This document shows positions 8,546 to 18,972 of a DNA stretch of 64,000 bases, piece by piece; position 1 is the stretch's first letter, and each line of letters starts with the position of its first letter. Below the pieces are notes generated by a model that saw only the letters and a list, made by a program, of their open reading frames with translations, was not told the origin of the DNA and made no database searches. The stretch comes from Legionella sheltonii (lineage in GTDB: Bacteria > Pseudomonadota > Gammaproteobacteria > Legionellales > Legionellaceae). The position numbers and the translations under genes are program-made. The stretch is from NCBI RefSeq assembly GCF_026191355.1, contig NZ_JAPHOQ010000003.1:1-64000 (forward strand), in the 5' to 3' direction.

Positions 8546-9397
8546 ATGGCCATTGAACTCATTGAAGAACATTACTGTTTTGGAGGTATTCAACGGGTTT
8601 ATGCCCATCAAGCTGATTCAACCCATTGTACTATGCGCTTTGGTCTTTTTTTACCACCTCTCGCACGGAAACAAAGCGTACCCGTAGTGTATTGGCTTTC
8701 CGGATTAACATGTACGGAGCAAAATTTTATTACGAAAGCAGGGGCGCAACGGATTGCTGCCCAATTAGGTTTAGCACTGGTTACTCCGGATACAAGTCCT
8801 CGAGGAGATAATGTGCCAGGCGCTCAGGAGAGTTATGATTTTGGTATGGGTGCGGGATTTTATGTGGATGCCACACAATCTCCATGGTCAAAATATTATA
8901 AAATGTCGACTTATGTACATGAAGAATTACCCCATCTACTGCAAGACCATTTCCCGGTTAATCATCAAGCATGTGGTATCTTTGGCCATTCAATGGGAGG
9001 GCATGGTGCGCTTATTTTGGCATTAACTTATCCTAAGCACTATCGTTCAGTTTCTGCATTTGCACCTATTTGCGCCCCATCGCAATGTCCATGGGGTCAA
9101 AAAGCATTCACAGGATATCTGGGGTATGATAAGGAGCGGTGGAAAAAATATGATGCTTGCGAACTCATCTTAGCTAAAGGATGGCCACATCAACACATTC
9201 TCATTGATCAGGGTGCACAGGATCCTTATTTAAAGGAGCAACTCAAACCCGAATTATTTCAGGCAGCATGCTTGAAGGCTGGAGTCGAACTGAACCTACG
9301 AATGCATGAGCATTATGATCACAGCTATTATTTTATCGCTAGTTTTATCGAAGATCACTTAATGTATCATGCGTCAATATTGCATGGAATTAAATAG
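8546..9397 (+). CDS. frmB: S-formylglutathione hydrolase
   Basis: A 283-residue esterase-D-type hydrolase that splits S-formylglutathione to formate and glutathione. Characteristic motifs are YWLSGLTCTEQNF, DTSPRG and the nucleophile elbow GHSMGGHGAL; the acid is in LIDQGAQDPYL and the His in HEHYDHSYYFI. The length matches FrmB/FghA/EstD. It lies 25 bases after the class III ADH gene with a possible ribosome binding site (AAGGA) before the ATG. It acts in the cytoplasm directly on the product of its neighbour. Confidence 0.95.
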   Translation: MAIELIEEHYCFGGIQRVYAHQADSTHCTMRFGLFLPPLARKQSVPVVYWLSGLTCTEQNFITKAGAQRIAAQLGLALVTPDTSPRGDNVPGAQESYDFGMGAGFYVDATQSPWSKYYKMSTYVHEELPHLLQDHFPVNHQACGIFGHSMGGHGALILALTYPKHYRSVSAFAPICAPSQCPWGQKAFTGYLGYDKERWKKYDACELILAKGWPHQHILIDQGAQDPYLKEQLKPELFQAACLKAGVELNLRMHEHYDHSYYFIASFIEDHLMYHASILHGIK

Positions 9398-9439
9398 AGG
9401 CTGATAATTCATCTAATCCTATTTTTAGAAACACAACTC

Positions 9440-10021
9440 ATGAAGCCTAAGCATCTATTAAAATTCATCTTAGCTAGCGCATCACCAAGACGATTGCAAA
9501 TATTGCAAGAGCACGGATTGGCTACTGTTGTTATGCCTGCCAATATTGAAGAAGTTCTGCAAAAAGATGAGGAAGCTAAAATATATGTAACTCGACTGGC
9601 CAGAGAAAAAGCTCAAACTATTTTGTCTCAGATTGAAGTAGGAGCAGCAGATTTTATTCTGGCAGCAGATACTACCGTAGCTTATCAGAACCATATTTTA
9701 GAAAAACCTCGCGACCCTGAAGATGCTTATAGAATGCTGCGTATGCTCAGTGGCAGCTCCCACGAGGTCTATACCGGTTATGCCCTAATTTCTCTACCCG
9801 AACAAAAGTGGTGGGTTGATTGCGTAACAACCAGTATTACATTTCACTCGCTTACAGAACGACAAATTCAAAATTATGTTGACTCAGGGGACCCCTTTGA
9901 TAAAGCGGGAGGGTATGGTATTCAAAATGTTCATGACACGTTTGTTAAAGAAATAAAAGGTTCTTATTATAATGTTATGGGTTTACCTATTGAGGAAATT
10001 TTGAAAAGAATTTCATCTTAA
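9440..10021 (+). CDS. maf: Maf-family nucleoside triphosphate pyrophosphatase
   Basis: A 193-residue Maf/Ham1-fold house-cleaning pyrophosphatase acting on non-canonical or pyrimidine nucleoside triphosphates. The start LASASPRRLQIL is the family signature. The catalytic Asp/Thr are in AADTTVAY, the conserved KP is in EKPRD, and GSSHEVYTGYA and DPFDKAGGYGIQ follow. The last motif is typical of the YhdE (dTTP/UTP) type. The start follows the frmB stop by 42 bases, so read-through from the formaldehyde genes is possible. Downstream is an IS10-like insertion. Confidence 0.92.
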   Translation: MKPKHLLKFILASASPRRLQILQEHGLATVVMPANIEEVLQKDEEAKIYVTRLAREKAQTILSQIEVGAADFILAADTTVAYQNHILEKPRDPEDAYRMLRMLSGSSHEVYTGYALISLPEQKWWVDCVTTSITFHSLTERQIQNYVDSGDPFDKAGGYGIQNVHDTFVKEIKGSYYNVMGLPIEEILKRISS

Positions 10022-10124
10022 TCTGAGCGAAACGAGGTGCTGAGGCAATCTTCCAAAATTTTTTTGTGCCCGTGCAGAGGAAACGCAGCGCTGTCTCGAA
10101 GTCTTGGGGCAGAGCCTTCTAGAA

Positions 10125-11420
10125 CTGAAAGATCCCCACGAAATTACCAAACACGGTTAAGCTCCTGTTCTATAATCTCTTGTAAGGTTCTAGGGTCAGG
10201 GGCTAAGGAACAGAGCTGATTATGCTCAATCATAAGCTTACCCAGGGTAAAATAAGAGAATATTTTCTTATCTTTGACCGTATTGGCTTGGAAGTATTGT
10301 TGTTTATTTTGACTATGTGCAATTACTCCAATAACCCAATAAGTAATTTGCACAATAGCAGCAAGAAGCATTTTTACTCCCCATCTATCTACTGAATGAG
10401 TACGCACATAACGTCCTGCTAGTCCGAATTGATGACTTTTAACATCTCTAAACGATTCTTCTATTTGCATTCTTTTAAAATAGAGATTGATAATATCAGT
10501 AGGCCCTACATCCAATGGTAAATTAGTAGCCAAAATCCATGGCTCTTTATTAGCTTGACTATAACTTCCATTAGACAGTGTCGAGGTGGTTTTTCCTCGT
10601 GATGTCTTTACCTTTCTTCCCTTAGGCTTACGATAGGTTGTAACCACCCTACAAGGTCTTGTATGCTCTTTGGTTAATAGAGCATGCTCATAATGTGTCG
10701 TTTTAGATTTAATATCAGGGATTAGTTCTTTAATGAGTTTCCATCCCAGTTCTTCGGATAATTGTACCGATTTAACTCCTCTTACACGACTTAGCCAATA
10801 CCAGCCCAGCGCTTCTATTTCTTTAAACCATTCTTCATAAAAACCGGCATCCATGATTACGATTACTCGACGATTTTTGGGCAAACAAAGACTCAACTCT
10901 TTTAAAAAGTCCTTAGCTCGTCCTTTTGTTTCGGTATCTCTATACACTTCTCGATAAAGAGGAAGACTTCTACCTTTTAACGCTATTTCTGCACTGAGCA
11001 TTTGAATTTCTCGGTCGTCTTTTAAGCAGCAAATATCTACAATCAAAGGTAAGGTTGTATCTTGCGAGATGTAAGTAAAAACAAAGCTTGATAACCCTTG
11101 ATAAATGGAAAAAAGTTCATTATGCAGTGCCTTATTGCCTTCCAGCCTATCAACTTTCTTTATCTTATTTTTTAATTTTGCATCTCCAGGCAAGTTCCTC
11201 CCTAATTCACTTAATGAAAGGTTTTGGCTATGTCTTAAGCCTGATGCTACATCCATTACTGCATTCAATCGTGATATATGAATTTCAGGACATGATTCTG
11301 TAAGCGAATTATAAAGATAGGTTTCTACAGCTAACATTTTAATTTCCATGAGTCTTAATGACGCTCATTTGATCATGAGACGCTCTTTATTTCAACTCAT
11401 AATTCGTGGGGATAGATCAG
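10125..11420 (-). mobile_element. IS10-like insertion sequence (IS4 family)
   Basis: Terminal inverted repeats are visible. The left end reads CTGAAAGATCCCCACGAA. The right end, on the other strand, reads CTGATCTATCCCCACGAA, like the outside ends of IS10. Both ends are flanked by TTCTAGAA (10117-10124 and 11421-11428), an apparent 8-bp target duplication, although the site is itself palindromic so 8 bp is a best guess. The element carries one transposase gene on the minus strand. Removing it restores a stem AGCCTTCTAGAAGGGGCT followed by TTTT, so it appears to have landed in a terminator-like hairpin. Confidence 0.85.
10144..11349 (-). CDS. IS4-family (IS10-like) transposase
   Basis: A 401-residue DDE transposase. 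Catalytic Asp candidates are in IVDIC and VIMDAGF. The IS4 YREK signature is YFKRMQIEESFRDVK (Tyr, 2 residues, Arg, 3, Glu, 6, Lys). The length is that of IS10-group transposases and the frame is uninterrupted, so the element may be active. It begins just inside the right inverted repeat and ends just inside the left one. Confidence 0.92.
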   Translation of the reverse strand: MEIKMLAVETYLYNSLTESCPEIHISRLNAVMDVASGLRHSQNLSLSELGRNLPGDAKLKNKIKKVDRLEGNKALHNELFSIYQGLSSFVFTYISQDTTLPLIVDICCLKDDREIQMLSAEIALKGRSLPLYREVYRDTETKGRAKDFLKELSLCLPKNRRVIVIMDAGFYEEWFKEIEALGWYWLSRVRGVKSVQLSEELGWKLIKELIPDIKSKTTHYEHALLTKEHTRPCRVVTTYRKPKGRKVKTSRGKTTSTLSNGSYSQANKEPWILATNLPLDVGPTDIINLYFKRMQIEESFRDVKSHQFGLAGRYVRTHSVDRWGVKMLLAAIVQITYWVIGVIAHSQNKQQYFQANTVKDKKIFSYFTLGKLMIEHNQLCSLAPDPRTLQEIIEQELNRVW

Positions 11421-11482
11421 TTCTAGAAGGGGCTTTTGTCCTTCCTAAAGGCTTAAATTAACCGATTTTATGCACCATGATT

Positions 11483-12046
11483 TCAATTTTTGCAAAAACA
11501 ATCGACAAGATGATCATCAACCAGACCTACTGCTTGCATGTGGGCATACATAATCGTTGACCCGACAAAACTCATTCCTCTTTTTTTCAAGTCTTTGGAT
11601 AACGCGTCAGATTCAGCAGTACGGGCAGGGACTTCTTGAAGTGTTTTAGGGTAATTTATTTTGGGACTTCCATTCACAAATTGCCAAATATAGTTGTCAA
11701 AAGTTCTAAATTCTTGAGCAATCTTAAGAAACACGATCGCATTTTTGCGCGCCGAAAAAATTTTAAGACGATTACGAATAATCCCCGAATCGTTAAGCAA
11801 GCTATTTAATTCCTCATCGCTCATCTTTGCTACAGCATGAGGGTCAAACTGTTTGAATGCTTTTCGGTACGCTTCCCGCCGTTTGAGTATTGTTTCCCAG
11901 CTCAAACCAGCTTGTGCTCCTTCAAGAATAAGCATTTCAAAGTGTTTGTGATCATCATGTACGGGAACACCCCATTCCTTATCATGGTACTCTTCATAAT
12001 AAGGTTTGCCAGTACCAACCCAAGGGCAACGTTTCATAATGAACAC
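11483..12046 (-). CDS. tag: DNA-3-methyladenine glycosylase I
   Basis: A 187-residue base-excision-repair enzyme that removes 3-methyladenine from alkylated DNA. The N-terminal RCPW and YHDKEWG and the C-terminal DDHLVDCFC provide the Cys/His residues that bind the zinc of the E. coli Tag fold. GLSWETILKRR and the LNDSGIIRNRLKI region are conserved. The indicated start is a GTG with AGGAGA 4-5 bases before it. The ATG at 12037 (MKRCPW) fits homologues better at the protein level, so the true N-terminus is open by three residues. Confidence 0.93.
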   Translation of the reverse strand: MFIMKRCPWVGTGKPYYEEYHDKEWGVPVHDDHKHFEMLILEGAQAGLSWETILKRREAYRKAFKQFDPHAVAKMSDEELNSLLNDSGIIRNRLKIFSARKNAIVFLKIAQEFRTFDNYIWQFVNGSPKINYPKTLQEVPARTAESDALSKDLKKRGMSFVGSTIMYAHMQAVGLVDDHLVDCFCKN

Positions 12047-12357
12047 TTATCTCCTATAAATTTTATTTAGTGATTTTGGGCGGCTATAGTCCCGTCATTC
12101 AGGGCCACAGCGCTCGGGATGATGTAGTTGTGTTCTGCATCTATGAGTTTAAGCAGATATACAGTTGACCTATTTCATAATCCTCTTTAATCATAGCGCT
12201 TTTATGCGTTAATGACTATTCAAATCTCGTTTTATGAGTGTAATCTCCCTTTTTCGAGCGGTGTTTACCCTAGAAACAACGCCTTCGTCTTGTATTTGTT
12301 CAGGAATGTCTTAAAATTCACTACATACATTAACATTATATTTATTTAGAGAACTTC
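12047..12357. other. Intergenic region between tag and prfC
   Basis: This 311-base divergent gap holds one short copy of the CATCCCGA-type repeat at about 12091-12125. It also has a possible promoter for prfC: TTGACC at 12165-12170, a 17-base spacer, then TAATCA at 12188-12193. The remaining 160 bases before prfC are AT-rich without an obvious stem-loop. No small gene is supported. Confidence 0.4.
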
Positions 12358-13938
12358 ATGTCCGATTTTTATCAGGATTTTAATACACGACGAACCTTTG
12401 CAATTATCTCTCACCCTGATGCAGGTAAAACCACAGTAACCGAGAAATTACTGTTGTTCGGAGGTGCAATTCAATTGGCAGGAACTGTCAAAGGACGTAA
12501 AGCCGATCGGCATGCGACCTCCGATTGGATGGAGATGGAAAAAGAGCGTGGCATTTCTATTACTACTTCAGTGATGCAGTTTGTACACAATCAGCATGTA
12601 ATGAATTTGTTAGATACCCCTGGGCATGAGGACTTTTCTGAAGATACATACCGTACCCTGACCGCAGTAGATTCAGCGCTGATGGTTATTGACGTAGCTA
12701 AAGGGGTCGAGGAGCGAACGGTTAAATTGATGGAAGTATGTCGTTTGCGTGATACACCGATTATGACTTTTATTAATAAATTGGATCGCGAGGGTCGTGA
12801 TCCTATTGATTTGTTGGATGAAGTTGAATCTGTTTTAGGTATTCAATGCGCGCCTGTGACCTGGCCTGTAGGTATGGGGAAACGTTTTAAAGGCATCTAT
12901 CATCGTTATGAAGATATCGTTTATCTCTATCAACCCGGTAAGAACGCCCAAAAGCAAGAAGCAATGCAAATTAAAGGTTTGGATAACCCTCTACTGGATG
13001 AGCTTTTGGGGGAAAGTGCCCAAGAATTACGTGAGGAAATTGATTTAGTGAAAGGGGCTTCGCATGAATTCAATTTAGAGGATTATTTAGCGGGTAAAAT
13101 GACGCCAGTTTATTTTGGTTCGGCAATTAATAATTTTGGTATCAAAGAGTTATTGGATGATTACGTACGTTATGCTCCAGGTCCACAACCTCGGACAGCC
13201 CAAGAGCGTATTGTCTCTGCTAATGAAGATGCTTTTAGCGGATTTGTGTTTAAAATCCAAGCTAATATGGATCCAAAGCATAGGGATAGAATTGCTTTTT
13301 TACGAATTTGCTCCGGAGCTTATCGAAAAGGAATGAAAATCAATCATCTGCGTATTGGCAAAGAAGTGCAAATTGCTAATGCTTTAACTTTTATGGCGGG
13401 TGATCGTTCACATACAGAAGTTGCTTTGCCTGGCGATATTATTGGTCTACATAACCATGGAACAATTCGAATAGGTGATACCTTTACTCAAGGTGAGCAA
13501 TTAAAATTCACCGGTATCCCCAATTTTGCACCTGAATTGTTTCGGTTAGTGCGTTTAAAAGATCCTTTAAAGAGTAAGGCTTTATTAAAAGGTTTAATCG
13601 AGTTATCGGAAGAGGGGGCAACACAAGTATTTCGACCATTAAATAGTAATCAGTTAATTCTTGGGGCAGTGGGTGTGCTGCAATTTGACGTGGTAGCGCA
13701 TCGTTTAAAACATGAATATAAAGTGGATTGTATTTATGAAAATGTGAATGTCGCCTGTGCTCGTTGGGTTTACTCTGATGATGATAAAGCAATGAGTGAA
13801 TTCCGTACAAAAGCGCATGATTATTTGGCTTTGGACGGAAGCGATGCATTGATGTATCTTGCTCCAACCCGTGTTAATTTAACCATGGCTGAAGAGCGGT
13901 ATCCTAAAATTAAATTTCATGCAACTCGGGAACATTAG
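12358..13938 (+). CDS. prfC: Peptide chain release factor 3 (RF3)
   Basis: A 526-residue GTPase that recycles RF1/RF2 after translation termination. The P-loop is SHPDAGKTT, switch II is [14 protein letters not shown], and NKLDREGRD is the G4 motif. RERGIS-type switch I appears as [15 protein letters not shown]. The length is exactly that of RF3. The ribosome binding site is weak (AGAGA near 12347). The gene is transcribed divergently from tag and followed by a short GC-rich palindrome. Confidence 0.97.
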   Translation: MSDFYQDFNTRRTFAIISHPDAGKTTVTEKLLLFGGAIQLAGTVKGRKADRHATSDWMEMEKERGISITTSVMQFVHNQHVMNLLDTPGHEDFSEDTYRTLTAVDSALMVIDVAKGVEERTVKLMEVCRLRDTPIMTFINKLDREGRDPIDLLDEVESVLGIQCAPVTWPVGMGKRFKGIYHRYEDIVYLYQPGKNAQKQEAMQIKGLDNPLLDELLGESAQELREEIDLVKGASHEFNLEDYLAGKMTPVYFGSAINNFGIKELLDDYVRYAPGPQPRTAQERIVSANEDAFSGFVFKIQANMDPKHRDRIAFLRICSGAYRKGMKINHLRIGKEVQIANALTFMAGDRSHTEVALPGDIIGLHNHGTIRIGDTFTQGEQLKFTGIPNFAPELFRLVRLKDPLKSKALLKGLIELSEEGATQVFRPLNSNQLILGAVGVLQFDVVAHRLKHEYKVDCIYENVNVACARWVYSDDDKAMSEFRTKAHDYLALDGSDALMYLAPTRVNLTMAEERYPKIKFHATREH

Positions 13939-13978
13939 GGAGGGAGCTTCCCTCGCCATCCCGAGCATTGCGACGCTC
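13937..13978. repeat. Palindromic repeat downstream of prfC
   Basis: GGGAGGGAGCTTCCCTC forms a hairpin directly after the prfC stop and runs into CGCCATCCCGAGCATTGCG, which matches the arm of the dispersed CATCCCGAG repeat. It lacks a U-run, so termination is uncertain. Confidence 0.5.
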
Positions 13979-13998
13979 TATTAGAATTAAAATTTCTA

Positions 13999-14385
13999 TT
14001 AAGCAGTACAAATTGCTTTAACTGTGTGGGGCCCAAAATTAGTGATATCAACTCGTGCCCCTGAGTCTGCGCTTAATTTCACAATGTCATTCGGATGAAC
14101 AGTTAGCAGTAAAGATTGTCCTGCGATTAAATCCATGTTATTAACTTTTCCTTTTTTTGCCAGAGCTACGAATAAAATATCATTACTTTGATCTTCAGAC
14201 ACAATTTTACATTCAGCCTCTATCGTCCACATAAAAAAATTAGCCACTGGTTCGGGAACATTGCTTTGCAATATGTATTCAATTGTGGCTCCAATAGTCT
14301 TAGTAGGCAAACTTTCCACAGCATGCGCGCCTGTAGTTAAAGACGCGGCGACACACAGTAAGACAAGTCTAAATTTTTGTAGCAT
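13999..14385 (-). CDS. Small secreted/periplasmic protein, unknown
   Basis: A 128-residue protein with a typical signal peptide (MLQKFRLVLLCVAASLTTGAHA, likely cleaved after AHA). The reading frame is open further upstream, but GGAG is 7 bases before the ATG at 14385 and the signal peptide begins there. The mature part has two Cys (AECKIV and the C-terminal AICTA) that could form a disulphide, and a beta-rich composition. The family is not recognised. A periplasmic or secreted location is predicted. Confidence 0.65.
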   Translation of the reverse strand: MLQKFRLVLLCVAASLTTGAHAVESLPTKTIGATIEYILQSNVPEPVANFFMWTIEAECKIVSEDQSNDILFVALAKKGKVNNMDLIAGQSLLLTVHPNDIVKLSADSGARVDITNFGPHTVKAICTA

Positions 14386-14556
14386 TATATAACTCCATAA
14401 TTGTAAACGACCTAAGATACCCGTATTTTGTATGCATGGCAAACGTTGGATAAATTCTTGACAACTCACTGCTAAAATTTTTTTCAAAAACTCCTACGCA
14501 GTATCCTTAGCCTTATAAAGGAAAAAAATTCTAAAAGCGAAGCAACAGCTTCTGGA

Positions 14557-14577
14557 TACCGCGCATAAAGCGCGGTA
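14557..14577. repeat. Hairpin TACCGCGC-loop-GCGCGGTA
   Basis: A perfect 8-bp inverted repeat with a 5-base ATAAA loop lies between the pntB 3' end and the small secreted-protein gene. It has no following U-run. It looks like a REP-type element rather than a terminator. Confidence 0.55.
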
Positions 14578-14652
14578 CGTAGGGAAGTTGATTGTAATTT
14601 TTGAGAATTTCTCAGAAGCTATTCAGTTGATGTGAAGATTTAGTGGGCTTTT

Positions 14653-16050
14653 CTATAATGCTTCCAAAGCCTTAGCAATCGACTCAGTCATCGCTTTAGC
14701 ATCACCAAAAAGCATGTACGTATTATCATGATAAAATAAATCGTTTTCGACGCCTGCATAGCCTGGGGCCAAACTCCTTTTGACAAATAATACATTTCTA
14801 GCTTTCTCTACTTCCAAGACTGGCATGCCATAAATTGGTGAGCCTGGATCAGTTTTTGCTGCCGGATTGGTGATGTCATTTGCCCCAATAACATATGCTA
14901 CATCACAGCTTGTAAAATCACGGTTAATTTCACTTTGTTCAAACACTCTATCATAAGGAATATTGGCTTCAGCAAGTAACACATTCATATGCCCAGGCAT
15001 ACGACCAGCAACAGGGTGGATTGCAAAGCGAACTTTGATATTGCGACGTTCTAGGGCATCAACTAATTCTTTAACTGCGTGTTGCGCATGCGCTACGGCC
15101 ATGCCATATCCAGGAACAATAATTACATCTTTAGCATTACTTAATAGAAATGCTGCATCTTCGCCATTACCTTGACGTACTGTACGTGATTCATTTGTTG
15201 CATTCGCTTGTGAGTGACTTCCTGATGATTGGATACCTCCAAAAATGACATTGAAAATAGATCGGTTCATGCCAACACACATGATATAGCTCAGAATGGC
15301 TCCGCTCGCACCGACCAAAGCCCCGGTAATTACAAGCAAATGGTTGCTTAGTGTAAATCCAATACCCGCGGCTGCCCATCCTGAATAAGAGTTAAGCATA
15401 GAAATGACGACGGGCATGTCTGCACCACCAATAGGGATAATGAGTAATACGCCCAGTAAAAAAGCGAGTCCTGCCATTACACTAAACAGCGTTAGTGTCT
15501 GATTAATTAAGAACAAGGCAAATAAAATAAGGATGACTACCGCGGTAATCAAATTAATGGTGTTATGACCTAAGAGTTTAATGGGGACACCCGACATAAT
15601 GCCCTGCAATTTGAGAAAAGCAATGACTGAACCTGAAAAAGTGATGGCACCTATAATTAAACCAAGACTCATTTCGATAAGGCTTGCTTTGGCAATTGCT
15701 CCTGGAACGCCAATATGAAAAGAGGTAGGGGATAAGAACGCGCAGAAAGCAACTAAAACTGCGGCCATACCCACTAAAGAGTGGAAGGCTGCGACGAGCT
15801 GCGGTATAGCTGTCATATTAATTTTGAAGGCAATGAACGTACCAATTATGCCTCCTGCGATGATTAAACTAATGAGTAGGGGCTGATGGTATGTTGTTGG
15901 CATCATCAAGGTTGAACCTACCGCGAGGATCATGCCGGCAATACCCAAAAGATTTCCTCTTCTTGCCGATGCGGGACTGGCTAAGCCTTTTAGCGCCAAT
16001 ATAAAGCACACGGCAGATAATAGATAAAATAAAGGGACCAGGGTTGTCAT
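14653..16050 (-). CDS. pntB: NAD(P) transhydrogenase subunit beta
   Basis: A 465-residue membrane protein. The N-terminal part holds about nine hydrophobic helices. The C-terminal NADP(H)-binding domain III shows [47 protein letters not shown] and [10 protein letters not shown]. With PntAA/PntAB it couples hydride transfer between NADH and NADP+ to proton movement across the inner membrane. It is the last gene of the pnt operon, 130 bases after pntAB, with AAGGA about 9 bases before the start. Confidence 0.96.
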   Translation of the reverse strand: MTTLVPLFYLLSAVCFILALKGLASPASARRGNLLGIAGMILAVGSTLMMPTTYHQPLLISLIIAGGIIGTFIAFKINMTAIPQLVAAFHSLVGMAAVLVAFCAFLSPTSFHIGVPGAIAKASLIEMSLGLIIGAITFSGSVIAFLKLQGIMSGVPIKLLGHNTINLITAVVILILFALFLINQTLTLFSVMAGLAFLLGVLLIIPIGGADMPVVISMLNSYSGWAAAGIGFTLSNHLLVITGALVGASGAILSYIMCVGMNRSIFNVIFGGIQSSGSHSQANATNESRTVRQGNGEDAAFLLSNAKDVIIVPGYGMAVAHAQHAVKELVDALERRNIKVRFAIHPVAGRMPGHMNVLLAEANIPYDRVFEQSEINRDFTSCDVAYVIGANDITNPAAKTDPGSPIYGMPVLEVEKARNVLFVKRSLAPGYAGVENDLFYHDNTYMLFGDAKAMTESIAKALEAL

Positions 16051-16180
16051 GAGAAATCATCCTTATTTTTGTAACGATTCACTACGGTTCATCGAAAAGC
16101 CATATTCGTTCCATCTAGGATTAAAATATGACTTTTTCCCACGGTTTTAAAAGAGTGGTCAACGGTTATAATGTTTGTCA

Positions 16181-16477
16181 TTATTTTTTATACATACGCA
16201 ACATGCGTTGGGTAACAACAAATCCACCAAAAATGTTAATTGAGGTGATAAATATTGCGAGGCCGCCTATCCAAGTGATTTTCCCTGTTAGCTGAGTACC
16301 CGCAGCAATGAGTGCTCCTAAAACAATAATACTGGATATGGCGTTAGTTACTGACATTAACGGCGTATGGAGGGCTGGGGTGACTTTCCAAACCACATAA
16401 TATCCAACAAAGCAGGCCAAAACGAAAATGGTCAGTATGGCAATGTATGGATTTCCTAGGGAGTTCATCTCATGCAT
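16181..16477 (-). CDS. pntAB: NAD(P) transhydrogenase subunit alpha part 2
   Basis: A 98-residue protein with three hydrophobic helices, corresponding to the membrane part of the alpha subunit. It shows the conserved [19 protein letters not shown] and ending [13 protein letters not shown]. In E. coli this region is fused to PntA; the split three-gene form seen here is common in other bacteria. It overlaps the pntAA stop by 8 bases, implying coupled translation. Confidence 0.95.
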   Translation of the reverse strand: MHEMNSLGNPYIAILTIFVLACFVGYYVVWKVTPALHTPLMSVTNAISSIIVLGALIAAGTQLTGKITWIGGLAIFITSINIFGGFVVTQRMLRMYKK

Positions 16478-17600
16478 TTTGTGTCTCCTTTATTACCTGG
16501 AAGGGTAGATATTGATTCTGATGACAAAGTACTGCTTGCTGAATGATTTCATCATTAGGATTAAACGTAATTTCGGGTGGGTTTTGTGCTAAGAGGTTAA
16601 TTAAATGTACCAGATTATTGGCATAAAGCTCACTTGCGGTAGCTGGAACCAAGCCAGCCATGTTACTTAAACCAATGACAGTGACTTCTCCATGCTTTAT
16701 TGTTTTATCAGGAACACTCACTTCACAATTGCCACCTCGTGAGGTGGCAAGATCAACGACAACTGAACCGGGTTTCATCTCTTCTATTGTTTTTTTATAC
16801 AATAAAATAGGCGCTTTTCTACCGGGGATTAAGGCTGTGGAAATAATGATATCTGCTAATTTCGCGTATTGATCAATCAGTTCTGCTTGAAGTTTTTTAT
16901 ATTCTTCACTCATTTCGGAAGCATATCCTCCCTTCGTTTCACTATCTTGATCCTGGCTTACTTCAATAAATTCTGCACCTAAACTTTCAACTTGTTCCTT
17001 TGCTGCACGCCGAACGTCAAACGCATAAACTACGGCACCCAAACGTTTGGCTGTTGCTATTGCCTGTAAGCCTGCGACTCCAGCGCCCAGAATGAGTACT
17101 TTAGCCGGCTGAATCATTCCTGCAGCCGTCATCATCATGGGAATTGCACGATGAAACTGGGTACATGCTTCTAAGACCGCTCTATAGCCTGCTAAATTAG
17201 CTTGTGAGGAGAGACTATCCATGCTTTGGGCCCGACTGATGCGTGGAATCAGGTTCATTGAAAATAAGGTAATTTGTTTTTCCTTGCACCAGGTGATTAA
17301 TTTACTTTCTGGTTCGTTATCGATATGTCCGATGACTAGCGCGCCTGGCGATAAACCCTCTAGCTCTTTGGGATCTGGTTCATTAATGCAAAGCAGAATG
17401 TTGGTTTTTTCTAATATGCTTTTTTTACTCTGAATCGATACGCCAACTTGTTCATAATCCTGATCCCTAAAACGTGCAGCGACTCCAGCATTTTTTTCTA
17501 TAGCGACTTCAAAGCCTGATTTAATAAAGTGCTTCGCTGAGTTAGGGGTAATGGCCACTCGGGTTTCATTACCTGGTGCTAGTAAGGTTGCGATCATCAT
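16470..17600 (-). CDS. pntAA: NAD(P) transhydrogenase subunit alpha part 1
   Basis: A 376-residue soluble NAD(H)-binding subunit (domain I), related to alanine dehydrogenase. The N-terminus has ETRVAITP, the Rossmann loop is [22 protein letters not shown], and [13 protein letters not shown] is the conserved loop of domain [21 protein letters not shown] is also characteristic. AAGGA lies 7 bases before the ATG at 17600. It is the first gene of the operon; a palindromic repeat and an IS element lie upstream. Confidence 0.96.
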   Translation of the reverse strand: MMIATLLAPGNETRVAITPNSAKHFIKSGFEVAIEKNAGVAARFRDQDYEQVGVSIQSKKSILEKTNILLCINEPDPKELEGLSPGALVIGHIDNEPESKLITWCKEKQITLFSMNLIPRISRAQSMDSLSSQANLAGYRAVLEACTQFHRAIPMMMTAAGMIQPAKVLILGAGVAGLQAIATAKRLGAVVYAFDVRRAAKEQVESLGAEFIEVSQDQDSETKGGYASEMSEEYKKLQAELIDQYAKLADIIISTALIPGRKAPILLYKKTIEEMKPGSVVVDLATSRGGNCEVSVPDKTIKHGEVTVIGLSNMAGLVPATASELYANNLVHLINLLAQNPPEITFNPNDEIIQQAVLCHQNQYLPFQVIKETQNA

Positions 17601-17701
17601 GGGTAAATCCTTTTTACCTAAATATTAATTATCCTATTGTAATTTAGAATAATTTTCCATACTAAGGATCAGAATTTGGCAAATTCTGGTAAGGGGTATT
17701 G

Positions 17702-17789
17702 GCGTCATCCCGAGTGTAACGAGGGATCTCTCAATCGTAACAGTGTGCCAGATCATGGGAGATCCCTCGCTGCGCTTGAGATGACGGTG
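17702..17789. repeat. Dispersed palindromic repeat, long copy
   Basis: CGTCATCCCGAG near the left end pairs with CTTGAGATGACG at the right, and inner arms GAGGGATCTC and GAGATCCCTC also pair, giving a long stem with a roughly 30-base loop. This is the best-preserved copy of the repeat family in the window. It lies in the gap between the pntAA start and the IS element. Confidence 0.7.
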
Positions 17790-17817
17790 TTTGCACCAGG
17801 CTAGGCAATCTAAGTAG

Positions 17818-18965
17818 CTCATGTTACGCACGATCTATTTTAAGCAGCCATATTTTTAAGCTCCCGCCATGCAAGCTGATTTGCTCTAAGGATCAATCTG
17901 TACTTAATGGCAAAATGATTTAATTGAGTTTTTATCTTCAACAATTCCAGCTTGCAGTATGCAATAATAGAAGCATAAATATGATTACACTGAGTTTTAA
18001 CGGTTCGAGTGGGCGACTTGGTTAAGCTTGCATTTTGCTTAATTGATTTGTGATACTCTTCAATCCGCCACCGTTTCTGGTACACTTCATAAAGACGTTC
18101 GGCACTACTTGGCATGTCATTAGAAACAAGATAGAGAATTCCTGTTGAACCGTTTTCGTTTTTGAACACTTTTTTCAGGAGCCTCACGGGGAAGTCTAGG
18201 CCTTTAAGCCAGACTGTGTGGGCTACATCCTCTTCTAATTCTAAAGCTCTTACTTGTTGGTACCGTCCGTTTTTGGCCTCGTTTTCAGATAAAGCTAACG
18301 TGCGGTTAGATTTAATCCCAATGATAAACGATTTTTGAAGGTCTTTATGGATGTGAACCATATTGGCCTTCGAGCCAAACCAGTTGTCTGCAAGCACATA
18401 ATCAAACATCACTTTATTGGTAATGGCCTGAGTAATCAGGTTTTGAAATAATTGATTTTTGGTAACCGATGATTTTCTTCTGGCTTGTTTGGTTTTAATA
18501 TCACAATAGGCAACATCTTTTTTAATCACCTCATACCCTATGGGTACACTGAAGTCAGCATAGCGAACCATGCATGACAAGATGTTGATTCCTTTGAGCA
18601 CGCTCCCTTTAGCATGAGAGTAATGCCAACAATTAATTTCATTCTCATCCGTGTAGGGTTTCTCTTCGATGGAGTCATCCAGTATTAAGACACCACCAAC
18701 CGTTTCTTGCGACCTCACTGGCTTTTTTACATAGCGCCAAAGGGATTTTGAATCAAAAGACTCAAAACGAAGAAATCGAGTCACCTTGTCATGCGCAAAT
18801 GCTCCATCAACCAAATCAGATAATCCGGTGGCTGTCGCATATTTGTTCTGACAAATTAAATAATCACTATAAAGATCAAGCATATCCATTTAACTTCCTC
18901 CCTAAAATAAGGACGAAATTCTAATGCTTTTTATTCAAACTACAAGGTCATGTGCGTAACATGAG
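17818..18965 (-). mobile_element. IS4-superfamily insertion sequence, 1148 bp
   Basis: The ends carry inverted repeats CTCATGTTACGCAC (17818-17831) and GTGCGTAACATGAG (18952-18965). They are flanked by a 7-bp direct repeat TAAGTAG (17811-17817 and 18966-18972), the apparent target duplication. The element carries one intact transposase. The right junction lies immediately after the kdpD stop codon (18973-18975). Confidence 0.88.
17840..18889 (-). CDS. Transposase (IS4-superfamily DDE)
   Basis: A 349-residue transposase. The first Asp is in LILDDSIEEKPYTDE, the second in YVLADNWFGSK, and the Glu lies in the YREK-type signature YQKRWRIEEYHKSIK. The protein differs clearly from the IS10-like transposase in this window. 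The reading frame is intact and lies between terminal inverted repeats, so the element may be functional. The subgroup cannot be fixed; the 7-bp duplication fits several IS4 subgroups. Confidence 0.9.
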   Translation of the reverse strand: MDMLDLYSDYLICQNKYATATGLSDLVDGAFAHDKVTRFLRFESFDSKSLWRYVKKPVRSQETVGGVLILDDSIEEKPYTDENEINCWHYSHAKGSVLKGINILSCMVRYADFSVPIGYEVIKKDVAYCDIKTKQARRKSSVTKNQLFQNLITQAITNKVMFDYVLADNWFGSKANMVHIHKDLQKSFIIGIKSNRTLALSENEAKNGRYQQVRALELEEDVAHTVWLKGLDFPVRLLKKVFKNENGSTGILYLVSNDMPSSAERLYEVYQKRWRIEEYHKSIKQNASLTKSPTRTVKTQCNHIYASIIAYCKLELLKIKTQLNHFAIKYRLILRANQLAWRELKNMAA

Positions 18966-18972
18966 TAAGTAG

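Noticed and set aside
10037..10219. 60-codon frame after maf
   Set aside because: It crosses the IS10-like junction and enters the transposase antisense, so it is an artefact.
17634..17831. 65-codon frame upstream of pntAA
   Set aside because: It is made of the palindromic repeat and part of the IS end; no independent support.
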